Assembly (NCBI RefSeq): GCF_002811475.1
Contig: NZ_NPDL01000001.1
Coordinates: forward strand, 434,001-498,000
Direction of reading: 5' to 3'
DNA: 64,000 nt
From: Leptospira hartskeerlii
Lineage (GTDB): Bacteria; Spirochaetota; Leptospiria; Leptospirales; Leptospiraceae
The translations under genes were made by a program, and so were the position numbers. This document shows positions 28,630-36,040 of this stretch, one piece after another. The notes beneath the pieces were generated by a model. It was not told the origin of the DNA. It searched no databases and saw only the letters and a list, made by a program, of their open reading frames with translations. Position 1 is the first letter of the stretch. Each line of letters begins with the position of its first letter.

Positions 28630-29687
28630 TTGCCTTGCAAGCGTCTTTGGTCTTCTTCTAAGGCTTTTCTTCTAGCGTAAGCCTCTGCTTCTTCTTGGCC
28701 TAAAATTTTAACTCGGATCTCGTTCAGAGCTTTCTCTTTTTCTTCAGGTCTTGCAGTAGGATGGGCTCTTAGCCAAGTTTGTTCTTCTTGTGCGGTTTGC
28801 TCTTCCTTCTTCTTTTCCGCATCTATTTCTTTCAGTACTTTTTCGATCCTGTCAGCTCCGTCTTTTCCGAAATATTTTTCTCGGATCGCGCGCACCTGAG
28901 GATCTTTTTCTGCGGCTGATAATTTATTTAGATCTGCTTCTTTAAAATAAAGTTCAGTTTCGTATTTATTGAACTTAGGCTCTCTTTTGTTGATCGTATT
29001 ATAATAGTTTCCGTAAACTCCCTTACGATATTCTTCGTATCTCGCGAGTTTTTTGTCACCGGGAAGATTTTTGACCTCGTTCAAGAATTGGTCGTATCCG
29101 AATTGGAATTCCTTCTCCGCTTCTTCTAATCCGAAAATCAACTTAGCATCTTGATCAGAAAAAAGTTCTCTTCTCTTCTTCTTTATGATTTCGTAAACTT
29201 CCTCCTGACTTTTGCCTCTAGGTTGTTCGAATTCTCTTAAGACGATCTCATAAGAAAGATATTTTCTGAAAAGACCAACGAGTCTTTCTCCATCCGCTCC
29301 GGGATATTGTTCTAAGATAAACGCTTTTACTATTTCGTTACATTGTTCCGGAGTATAATCTGCAGGACATTTTCTTCTCAGTTCCCAGAGAGAGGATACT
29401 AAATCCAACTCACCATTCGCAGCATATTTCAGGATCTCATCGTAACTCAACCATTGGCCGTCTTTATATAGTTCACGAGAAGTAGCCATGATCTCAGGAT
29501 TGATGATCCATTCTCCGTTCTCGTTTTGGGTTACAGTAAAGCCTGGAGAATCTCCTCCATCAAAACCGAAGTCTCTGCCGGTTGAACCGGGTTCCCAGAG
29601 AAGGAATACGATCAATACTATAAGGATTAAAAAACCAGAGGCAAAAAGCCAGATTTTCGGGGGGATTTCTTTTAAACGTTCTAACAT
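28626..29687 (-). CDS. Lipase secretion chaperone-like protein
   Basis: A membrane-anchored periplasmic protein of 353 aa: a single N-terminal helix (IWLFASGFLILIVLIVFLLW, ~13-32), then a long helical, highly charged domain. The pattern ELFSDQDAKLIFGLEEAEKEF and the later REKYFGKDGADRIEKVLKEIDAE match the paired R-x-x-x-F-x-x-x-A-x-x-L-F and R-x-x-x-f-G-x-x-A-A-x-R-l elements of LifO/LimK steric chaperones. Those fold secreted triacylglycerol lipases in the periplasm. No lipase gene is adjacent; instead it overlaps lnt by 4 bp. Assignment by motif and topology; the client is unknown. Confidence 0.7.
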   Translation of the reverse strand: MLERLKEIPPKIWLFASGFLILIVLIVFLLWEPGSTGRDFGFDGGDSPGFTVTQNENGEWIINPEIMATSRELYKDGQWLSYDEILKYAANGELDLVSSLWELRRKCPADYTPEQCNEIVKAFILEQYPGADGERLVGLFRKYLSYEIVLREFEQPRGKSQEEVYEIIKKKRRELFSDQDAKLIFGLEEAEKEFQFGYDQFLNEVKNLPGDKKLARYEEYRKGVYGNYYNTINKREPKFNKYETELYFKEADLNKLSAAEKDPQVRAIREKYFGKDGADRIEKVLKEIDAEKKKEEQTAQEEQTWLRAHPTARPEEKEKALNEIRVKILGQEEAEAYARRKALEEDQRRLQGK

Positions 29688-29799
29688 TTGAAATATTTAC
29701 CGGTTGGAAAGCATTGAAGCTATTGATCGGGTGCGAGAAGGCAAGAGTTTTTACGGAAAATAAATTGGCGATTCAGGTCCTTTTTTAAAAGATTCCTTC

Positions 29800-30825
29800 A
29801 TGTCTCTTCCAATTCTTTTTTATCCGGAAGGAACCGTCGGGGCTTCTGAAATTTTTTCTCATTTCCGGAACTTAGATGTGAGATCTTATCCTGCCAAATC
29901 TCCGGAAGAGATCGAAAAGTATAAACCTACGATCTTGATCGCAAATACTAGACTTAAGGTAAATCGAGAAACCTGTCGGACGTTCCCAAGTGTAAAAATT
30001 TTTGCGACAGTGAGTTCCGGAACAGATCATGTGAACTTTTCGGATCTCAAAAAAGAATCCCGTGTATTTATCAATTCTCCAGGAAGCAATGCCGGATCGG
30101 TTGCGGAATATTGCTGGGTATCCCTACTTCATTTTTTTTCCGAAGAAGAGTTGAGAAAGAAGAATGTGGGCATCATCGGCTTCGGCAATACAGGCAAGAA
30201 GTTCGCTAAAATTTTAGAGGAGAAGAAGGTTCCCTATATCTATAACGACCCATTTATCAAAGACCGATCTGTTCCTTTAGATGAAATATTAAAATGTTCT
30301 ATTGTCAGTCTTCATGTTCCGCTTACTGCAAACGGTCCTTATCCTACAGTAAACTTGCTCGACAAAGGTAAAATTTCTAAATTGAAAGAAGGTACACTTC
30401 TTCTGAATACAAGCAGAGGAGAAGTTTGGTCCGAAGAAACTTTTCAAACTATTTTGGACAGGACAGATCTATACAAGGTAATGGACGTGTTTTATCCGGA
30501 ACCACCGAATGGAAAGATCGCAGAACAAATGGCGAGTCTGGAAAATTCAATTTTCACTCCTCATATCGCAGGTTATAGCCAATTGGGAAGATTGCTCGGT
30601 ACTTACAGGCTTGCGGAGAAGCTATGTATTTTATACAAGGAGGACAAACTGCCCTCGCTTTCCGGATTTTTAAAATCGGATCAGCCAATCTCTACGGAAA
30701 CTTTTTTAGAAGAAGAGGATAAAAGTTTGAGAGACTCATGGAAAAATCAGGATTGGGAATATTTTGAAAGAAGAAGGAATTCTTATCCGACCAGAAAAGA
30801 TCTGGGACTCGCCGATCTAGATTAG
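29800..30825 (+). CDS. D-2-hydroxyacid dehydrogenase, PdxB-like
   Basis: NAD-dependent dehydrogenase of 341 aa. The Rossmann motif is GIIGFGNTG (124-132). The catalytic Arg lies in LLNTSRGEVW and the catalytic His in FTPHIAGYS. NSPGSNAGSVAEY, HVPLTANGPYPTVNLLD and PHIAGYSQLGRLLGT closely follow erythronate-4-phosphate dehydrogenase (PdxB), which acts in pyridoxal phosphate synthesis. The C-terminal ~70 residues would match the PdxB dimerisation domain in position. ATG 29800 lacks a strong ribosome site. It is divergent from the chaperone-lnt operon. Another 2-hydroxyacid substrate remains possible. Confidence 0.72.
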   Translation: MSLPILFYPEGTVGASEIFSHFRNLDVRSYPAKSPEEIEKYKPTILIANTRLKVNRETCRTFPSVKIFATVSSGTDHVNFSDLKKESRVFINSPGSNAGSVAEYCWVSLLHFFSEEELRKKNVGIIGFGNTGKKFAKILEEKKVPYIYNDPFIKDRSVPLDEILKCSIVSLHVPLTANGPYPTVNLLDKGKISKLKEGTLLLNTSRGEVWSEETFQTILDRTDLYKVMDVFYPEPPNGKIAEQMASLENSIFTPHIAGYSQLGRLLGTYRLAEKLCILYKEDKLPSLSGFLKSDQPISTETFLEEEDKSLRDSWKNQDWEYFERRRNSYPTRKDLGLADLD

Positions 30826-30857
30826 AATCCATCCTATGAGTTTCATGTGAGAAGCGA

Positions 30858-31520
30858 CTATTTTACTAAAGCTTTCTCACCGGGAAACAAAAGATATTTA
30901 GGCCTTGTTTTAGCAAGAATATCATCTATTACGAAAACTTCTCTTGTTCCTCTTTTTCTTTCGAAGGGCGCTTCATATAAAAATCCTAAGAACACAAGTT
31001 CGGAATTTTTATGAGTTACCAAATCATCTTGTCTTACTTTTCGAGTGATATCTAAAGACAATACCTTCCAGCCTGAAAAATTAAAATGTGTGAGTAAGAT
31101 CTTTTTTTGATCCAAGGTGGAATCCCTAACTAAAATAAAAAGAGAACCTCCTCCATCATTTGCATAAACATGGAATTTGAACTCTTTTACGAATTCGTTA
31201 GAAGCCCAAGGTTTCTTGAATAAGATCTGGAAGGATTGATTTTTTTCTGCGCTTAGTTCCACATACAAAGATTTTTCGGATTCTCTTTCTGGAGTTCTAA
31301 ACACAGTGGAGATCCTTACTTCCGGATTGAAATCGGGACCTAATTTTGCTTTTACGTTTTCTTCTCCGAAGATCTCAGTTTCAAAATCTTGGACTACGTA
31401 TTCTTTGTAAATTCCGGAAAGATCTTTGGATAAGGTCGGGCCGGATAAAATAAAAATTCCAGTGAGAATAATTAAGGAAAAAATTTTCAGTGAATAGATC
31501 TTAAATATTTTCCTGCCCAT
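30858..31520 (-). CDS. FlaA-like periplasmic flagellar sheath protein
   Basis: A ~220-aa exported protein resembling spirochaetal FlaA, which coats the periplasmic flagellar filament. ATG 31520 gives the signal IFSLIILTGIFILSGPTLS. The mature chain opens with YVVQDFETE, the family's V-x-D-F-E start. Later come SLYVELSAEKNQSFQILFKKPW, HVYANDGGGSLFILVRD, FSGWKVLSLDI and GTREVFVIDDILAKT, matching FlaA's G-W-k-x-L and the closing E-x-x-G-T-x-x-v-x-x-D-D-l. Alternative starts exist at ATG 31583 and TTG 31619. It stands alone, convergent with the pdxB-like gene. Assignment by eye, so moderately sure. Confidence 0.6.
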   Translation of the reverse strand: MGRKIFKIYSLKIFSLIILTGIFILSGPTLSKDLSGIYKEYVVQDFETEIFGEENVKAKLGPDFNPEVRISTVFRTPERESEKSLYVELSAEKNQSFQILFKKPWASNEFVKEFKFHVYANDGGGSLFILVRDSTLDQKKILLTHFNFSGWKVLSLDITRKVRQDDLVTHKNSELVFLGFLYEAPFERKRGTREVFVIDDILAKTRPKYLLFPGEKALVK

Positions 31521-31630
31521 GTTTTTTATTTCGGCCAGATTCTCAAAAAAAACTAGTATCTCGTTTATTTTCTTAAGATCCATTTCTCTAAAAACTTGAT
31601 GGTGTATATGTCCTTCCAAGAATCAGTACT

Positions 31631-32071
31631 ATGGATCCTTCGGAAGATTCTTATTTCCCAACTCAATTAGAATTCGGAGAAGCATTCCGTTCCGCTTTTC
31701 ATGAGTTTTTTGGAGATGAAAAGGACTTACAATACGAATTGTATGATCTAAAGTCCGAAGGTTCCGGGCCCAAGGCAAAATGGGCTACCTTCTCCATTCG
31801 AAATCCTTTGGGCGGTAGATCCATCGTATTTAGATTCGATCCTGATTCAGGCACCTTTTACGCTATGTTAAAAGTACAAGTGATACCAGGGGAAGAAGAT
31901 TGGAGCTTGGATTCTTTTTTTCACAAAAACGGTTTTTCGGAAATCGGTTCTGCGGAAGTACAAAATACTGCGGGAGAATGGCTCTTTCATTCTTTAGCCA
32001 GACATTATTTAGGGACCATTTTTAGCAATTGCCCACGTATTTTAGAGCCTGATTATAAGTTGGAGCCTTAA
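31631..32071 (+). CDS. Hypothetical soluble protein
   Basis: I do not recognise this 146-aa protein. It is acidic and soluble, without a signal peptide or membrane helix. A middle section SIRNPLGGRSIVFRFDPDSGTFYAMLKVQV looks like alternating beta strands; the rest is mixed. It is divergent from the FlaA-like gene with about 110 bp between the chosen starts, and ~108 bp upstream of the Asp-box lipoprotein. The ATG at 31631 overlaps no clear ribosome site. Coding is supported by length, codon pattern and lack of a competing frame. Confidence 0.5.
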   Translation: MDPSEDSYFPTQLEFGEAFRSAFHEFFGDEKDLQYELYDLKSEGSGPKAKWATFSIRNPLGGRSIVFRFDPDSGTFYAMLKVQVIPGEEDWSLDSFFHKNGFSEIGSAEVQNTAGEWLFHSLARHYLGTIFSNCPRILEPDYKLEP

Positions 32072-32179
32072 ACTAATTCAGAAAAAAATACCACCAAATT
32101 CGACATAAACGACGGCCAATATCCCAAAAAAGAAGGGAAAGATTACGAGGAAATTTGTTATTAAATAAAAGGCCCAGGC

Positions 32180-33430
32180 ATGAAACGTATTGTTCTACTA
32201 CTAAGTATCTTTCAGATCTTATATTGCAACCAAGCAAAGGAAGTAAGCCTAGATGCTTCTAAATCGTTAATGGGCCTTTCGTTAGATCTGACATTATCTG
32301 AACAGCTTCAACCGACTACTGATCTAGGTCCTGAATTTGTAGCAGTAGGCCTCTCCTGTTCTTTGTGGATCAGTGAAGACGGAGTGGAATGGACCGCAAG
32401 TGCCGGTTCTTCAGTCTTTCCTGATTGTTCAGGAGGAACGTTGTATTCGATTACTTATGGTAACGGATTGTATGTAGCCGTTGGAACCCTCTATGCAGGT
32501 TTCAATTCTAGGACAAATAATTGCGGACTTTGGATAAGTCCCGATGCAGTCACCTGGACTAGAATTCCTTGTCCAAATAATAGTATATATCCTTCTCAAG
32601 GAAATCTACCACTTCGTTCCGTTTCTTATGGTAGAGTAGGTGGAGTTAAAAAATTTGTAGCAGCAGGTCCTAAGTTTGGATCCGATAGTAGTGCGGACCA
32701 ATTGTATATGATCCAAAGCACAAACGGAAAAACTTGGACAGCAATGGAAGACATCCCAGAAACGGAACATGGAACAGCAAATGGATCATGCTTAGTGATG
32801 TTTCATAATGATATATTGTACTGCCCACAAGAAGGTGGGTCTTATTCAGCGATCTTAGAATATAATCCGAGTACTTCTACGTCCGGTATGCCTGGCTTCC
32901 CGCCATTTGGGGGCGGTAATGCTTTGGAATCTTTGACATACGCACCTCCGAATACTACCGTGTATGATCAATATTCATTCCAATTTTTCGTATCTAGAGC
33001 AAATTCACTTTTCGTTTTTGGAATGAAAGAGACCGATTCAATAGCGGTAAGTTCAAGAATGAACACGAGTGGGGTATGGCCTGCATCGGTAGCGATTGGT
33101 TTTGGCGCTAATAATCGACCCAATGGATTTGCAAGTGATGAGTCCGGAAATATTTACACTTTCGGAAATTCTTGTAAATGGGCATATTCTTCCAATCAAG
33201 GAACTTCTTGGACAACAGTAAATACATTGGATGCCTGTGGGACCACAAGTGCTTATCAAGATTGGATGTCTGCAGCCTACAGCACTAAACTAAATAGAAT
33301 GGTAGTAGTGGGGGATGGAGGTTCTATCGGGACTACAAATATTTCTCCTACTTTAACTACTGATTGGGCATACTTACAAGTTTCAGGTGTCAATCTTCAG
33401 ATAACCTCAGTAACTAGCAAAAACAAGTAA
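32180..33430 (+). CDS. Asp-box (BNR-like) beta-propeller lipoprotein
   Basis: A 416-aa lipoprotein candidate. The short signal KRIVLLLSIFQILYC places a lipidated Cys near residue 16. The mature chain has repeats of the sialidase-type Asp-box pattern S-x-D-G-x-x-W: WISEDGVEWTASAG, WISPDAVTWTRIPC, QSTNGKTWTAMED and SSNQGTSWTTVNT. Between them lie strand blocks such as SVSYGRVGGVKKFVAAGP and AAYSTKLNRMVVVGDGG. This fits a propeller of five or more blades, a binding or structural fold; I see no sialidase active-site Arg triad. ATG 32180 follows a weak purine stretch. Probably exposed at the outer membrane. Confidence 0.68.
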   Translation: MKRIVLLLSIFQILYCNQAKEVSLDASKSLMGLSLDLTLSEQLQPTTDLGPEFVAVGLSCSLWISEDGVEWTASAGSSVFPDCSGGTLYSITYGNGLYVAVGTLYAGFNSRTNNCGLWISPDAVTWTRIPCPNNSIYPSQGNLPLRSVSYGRVGGVKKFVAAGPKFGSDSSADQLYMIQSTNGKTWTAMEDIPETEHGTANGSCLVMFHNDILYCPQEGGSYSAILEYNPSTSTSGMPGFPPFGGGNALESLTYAPPNTTVYDQYSFQFFVSRANSLFVFGMKETDSIAVSSRMNTSGVWPASVAIGFGANNRPNGFASDESGNIYTFGNSCKWAYSSNQGTSWTTVNTLDACGTTSAYQDWMSAAYSTKLNRMVVVGDGGSIGTTNISPTLTTDWAYLQVSGVNLQITSVTSKNK

Positions 33431-33470
33431 GATTTGCAAAACCTAGATCTAAAATAAATCTGGGAAGAAG

Positions 33471-33566
33471 ATGGACCCAATTCTAATTATAGTAATCGTA
33501 TCCGGATTTTTTGTCGGTATCTTGTACGGACTTTGGATCAAAAAAAGACATAAAGAATTAAAATAG
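33471..33566 (+). CDS. 31-aa single-helix membrane peptide
   Basis: A short frame with a strong ribosome site (GGGAAGAAG directly before ATG 33471). It encodes one hydrophobic helix (PILIIVIVSGFFVGILYGLW) followed by a basic tail IKKRHKELK, the positive-inside layout of a small bitopic membrane protein. It lies 40 bp after the Asp-box lipoprotein gene and may share its transcript. Function unknown; resemblance to regulatory or assembly micropeptides is general only. Confidence 0.5.
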   Translation: MDPILIIVIVSGFFVGILYGLWIKKRHKELK

Positions 33567-33662
33567 TCAGATTAAGAACCGCATTCCTCACTCAAGGGAC
33601 TCTAAAAAAAAATTTTGAAAATGTAAGTCTTAGATCCTTTGTTTGTTCTCTAATATATAGAG

Positions 33663-33785
33663 ATGAAGAATCAAAAATTCAAATTGAGACTCTGGAAATT
33701 CTATCGGATCATTAGACCATTAATGGCGATCCTGATTTCTTTAGCTTTTTTACTAGTGAGTATTTATCTTCCGATCAAGATTTGA
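33663..33785 (+). CDS. 40-aa single-helix membrane peptide
   Basis: ATG 33663 opens a 40-codon frame with a basic N-terminus (KNQKFKLRLWKFYRIIRP) and one hydrophobic helix (LMAILISLAFLLVSIYL). The ribosome site is weak (AGAG). The basic-then-hydrophobic layout and amino-acid bias make coding plausible. It sits between the first micropeptide and the convergent TetR gene. Function unknown. Confidence 0.35.
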   Translation: MKNQKFKLRLWKFYRIIRPLMAILISLAFLLVSIYLPIKI

Positions 33786-33810
33786 AAAACTCTCACTCAA
33801 AACTCATCCT

Positions 33811-34464
33811 TCAAATTTCACAGTTATCCTGAGGAAGGAATAACATAGATTTAAAAAATACTTTCAGCACTTCTCTGCCTACAGTCTGCAACGCTCTTTT
33901 ATTAGAAATATCGGATTGGATCTGTAAACCGTCAAAAAGTGCAAGCAATGTTCTGGCGGAAAGTTCTGGAGAAAGATCTGCCTTGATCTTGCCGTTTTCC
34001 TGGGATTCCTTAATCGTTTTAGCAAAAAGTTTTTCTAAAGAATCATAAAAGCTTAATATTTCTTTTTCCATTGCGCCGCATGCTGTCGCTTCCGCAAACA
34101 AACGAGGGCTGCAATTTCCTTCTACTGCCAGACGATTCGCAAGTCTTTCTAGGTATTCTACCAGGCGCAAGTGAGGAGGGAGTGCTTTTACTTCAGGCTC
34201 TTCGAATCCGAATCTTTCCCAGGACAAAAAGTTTTGGATGAGTGTGTCTCTGATCTCTTCTTTACTTTCGAAATGGAAATAGATCCCACCTTTTGTGAGC
34301 CCGGCAGCATCCGCTATGTCTTGTACAGAGGTCCTTTCGAAACCTTTGCTAAAGAAACATTGCATAGCTGCCTGAAGGATGGATTCCTTTCGGACCTCCT
34401 CCGGCATTTTTTTCCAACCAGGTTTAGCTTTGCTCAGTTTCATTCCAGCCCTCTGTTTCTCCAT
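33811..34464 (-). CDS. TetR-family regulator, NemR-like
   Basis: A 217-aa repressor. The HTH region (residues ~22-70) reads RKESILQAAMQCFFSKGFERTSVQDIADAAGLTKGGIYFHFESKEEI, a clear TetR pattern. The ligand domain holds Cys118 in VEGNCSPRLFAEATAC and Cys129; E. coli NemR senses electrophiles through a Cys at a comparable place. It is divergent from an Old Yellow Enzyme gene, the NemR-NemA arrangement, with two near-identical palindromes between them. ATG 34464 is preceded by GAAGGAAAA; the longer frame back to 34551 would run through both the promoter and an operator. Electrophile sensing is inference from context. Confidence 0.85.
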   Translation of the reverse strand: MEKQRAGMKLSKAKPGWKKMPEEVRKESILQAAMQCFFSKGFERTSVQDIADAAGLTKGGIYFHFESKEEIRDTLIQNFLSWERFGFEEPEVKALPPHLRLVEYLERLANRLAVEGNCSPRLFAEATACGAMEKEILSFYDSLEKLFAKTIKESQENGKIKADLSPELSARTLLALFDGLQIQSDISNKRALQTVGREVLKVFFKSMLFLPQDNCEI

Positions 34465-34511
34465 TTTTCCTTCGTCCGTCAAACGAATTCTCCATATTCT
34501 CCAAAAATAAA

Positions 34512-34567
34512 TACCGAACGGTAGGAATTTTTGTTGACCGGGCCAGTCCAATAAATACCGAATGGTA
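34512..34567. promoter_or_regulatory. Paired TetR operators and divergent promoter region
   Basis: TACCGAACGGTA (34512-34523) has perfect 5-bp arms around AA. TACCGAATGGTA (34556-34567) is the same site with one change. Both lie inside a longer direct repeat, AATAAATACCGAAYGGTAGGAA, with centres 44 bp apart, about four DNA turns. A TTGACC -35 candidate for the rightward gene lies between them at 34534-34539. Repression of both divergent promoters is the likely use. Confidence 0.7.
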
Positions 34568-34591
34568 GGAAATAACTTGAGTGAGAATTAT

Positions 34592-35851
34592 ATGATCCAG
34601 GCATTATCTAGGGAAGGGATTGCATCCGAACTGAAACTTCCTAATGGCCAAATACTCAAAAATAGAATAGTTAAAGCATCTATGGAAGAAGGTCTTTCGG
34701 ATAAGGAATTTCTTCCTAGCCAAAGATTATTTAAACTTTATGAAAGATGGGCTCGATCGGGCGCGGGACTTCTTCTTACCGGAAATGTAATGGTGGATCT
34801 GAATGGGCTCACAGGTCCGGGTAACGTGATCTTAAGAAAGGATATAGATCTTTCTTCCGTCCAAAAATGGGCCGAGATAGGTCAATCTGGCGGATCCAAA
34901 ATTTGGATGCAGATCAATCATCCAGGAAGACAAACATTCGGTTTTATTTCAGAAACACCAGTTGCTCCTTCTCCAATTAAAGTGCATATACCGGGAAGAA
35001 TGTTCTCTAAAGTTTTTGGAGAACCGAGAGCGTTAACCGGAGAAGAGATCAAAATACTTATCCAAAAGTTTGTAGATGCTGCGCTCATAGCTGAAAAGGC
35101 AGGATTTAATGGGGTAGAAGTTCATTCTGCACATGGATATTTATTAAATCAGTTCCTTTCGCCGATCAGCAATATTAGAAAAGATGAATGGGGCGGTCCT
35201 TTAGAGAATAGAGCCAGATTTCTTTTAGAAGTTTTGAAAGGTATTAAAGCATCGGTTCGTTCCGATTTCGGAGTTGGTGTTAAATTAAATTCTGCCGACT
35301 TCCAAGGCGGAGGTTTTCAAGAAGAAGATTCTATCCGAGTTATCAAAATGTTAGAACCTCTCGGTTTGGATCTTTTGGAAATTTCAGGAGGGAATTATGA
35401 ATCTCCTGCGATGCAGGGAACTGGCACAAATAAAAGAGAAGCTTACTTTTTAGATTTTGCAAAAAAGGCAAAAGAAATCACTAAGATCCCTTTATTGGTC
35501 ACCGGAGGATTTAGAACTAGATCCATAATGGAAGAAGCTATTGTTTCGAAAGAAGCAGACCTAATAGGGATCGCAGCACCTTTCGCGTTCCATCCTACAT
35601 TCGTAGACGGATTACTTTCTGGGAAGATAGAGAAGGTCTCGGTAGAAATTCCTAAACTTTCGAACCCTGCATTAAATTCGCTTTCTAAGATGTCAGCGAT
35701 CCGTCTTCAGTTCAGAAGAATGGGAGAAGGAAAAGAACCTAAGTTGCCAGGTTCTTTGATTTGGAATATGATCCGGGATCAGATCAGAGGAAGACGTAAC
35801 GCTAAAAGATATAAGAGACTGCTTCGCAGACTCTTGAAGCCCGAAATTTAA
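34592..35851 (+). CDS. NADH:flavin oxidoreductase (Old Yellow Enzyme family)
   Basis: FMN-dependent ene-reductase of ~419 aa with a TIM-barrel. Visible are the N-terminal NGQILKNRIVKASMEE, the FMN-region IWMQINHPGRQT, the substrate motif VEVHSAHGYLLNQFLSPISN followed by DEWGGPLENRARF, and the phosphate-binding end PLLVTGGFRTRS plus DLIGIAAPF. The His-x-x-His pair is replaced by HSAH, still with two His. It probably reduces electrophilic C=C or nitro compounds. ATG 34592 is chosen because the ATG at 34562 lies inside an operator. Regulation by the divergent TetR is strongly suggested. Confidence 0.85.
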   Translation: MIQALSREGIASELKLPNGQILKNRIVKASMEEGLSDKEFLPSQRLFKLYERWARSGAGLLLTGNVMVDLNGLTGPGNVILRKDIDLSSVQKWAEIGQSGGSKIWMQINHPGRQTFGFISETPVAPSPIKVHIPGRMFSKVFGEPRALTGEEIKILIQKFVDAALIAEKAGFNGVEVHSAHGYLLNQFLSPISNIRKDEWGGPLENRARFLLEVLKGIKASVRSDFGVGVKLNSADFQGGGFQEEDSIRVIKMLEPLGLDLLEISGGNYESPAMQGTGTNKREAYFLDFAKKAKEITKIPLLVTGGFRTRSIMEEAIVSKEADLIGIAAPFAFHPTFVDGLLSGKIEKVSVEIPKLSNPALNSLSKMSAIRLQFRRMGEGKEPKLPGSLIWNMIRDQIRGRRNAKRYKRLLRRLLKPEI

Positions 35852-35883
35852 TACCGATCGAAAACCTAAGTTTTATAACCGGA

Positions 35884-35926
35884 CTATAGTCGCTTCGCTC
35901 CTGAAGTCTGCAGTAGCAAACTATAG
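35884..35926. repeat. Inverted repeat after the OYE gene
   Basis: CTATAGT (35884-35890) and ACTATAG (35920-35926) flank a 29-bp core with the CGCTTCGCTCC word also seen in the GC-rich element near 19.0 kb. It may be a small dispersed palindromic element. Genome-wide copies would be needed to call it a repeat. Confidence 0.35.
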
Positions 35927-36005
35927 AAAATTTTTGGAACGGATTTCTGCAAAGCGGATCGCATCCTAAAGACGACTTAATCCATTGAATAGCAAACCTT
36001 AAACC

Positions 36006-36038
36006 GTCCGTCGGAGTAATTCCGACGGACCTTTTTTT
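36006..36038 (+). terminator. Rho-independent terminator
   Basis: GTCCGTCGGA (36006-36015) pairs perfectly with TCCGACGGAC (36021-36030) around a 5-nt loop, followed by CTTTTTTT. It lies 150 bp past the OYE stop and 3 bp before the stop of the convergent transporter gene. The T-run serves the rightward transcript. Confidence 0.85.
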
Positions 36039-36040
36039 AT

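Noticed and set aside
34465..34551. N-terminal extension of the NemR-like regulator
   Set aside because: It would be encoded by the promoter and operator region; ATG 34464 has a good ribosome site and the normal TetR length.
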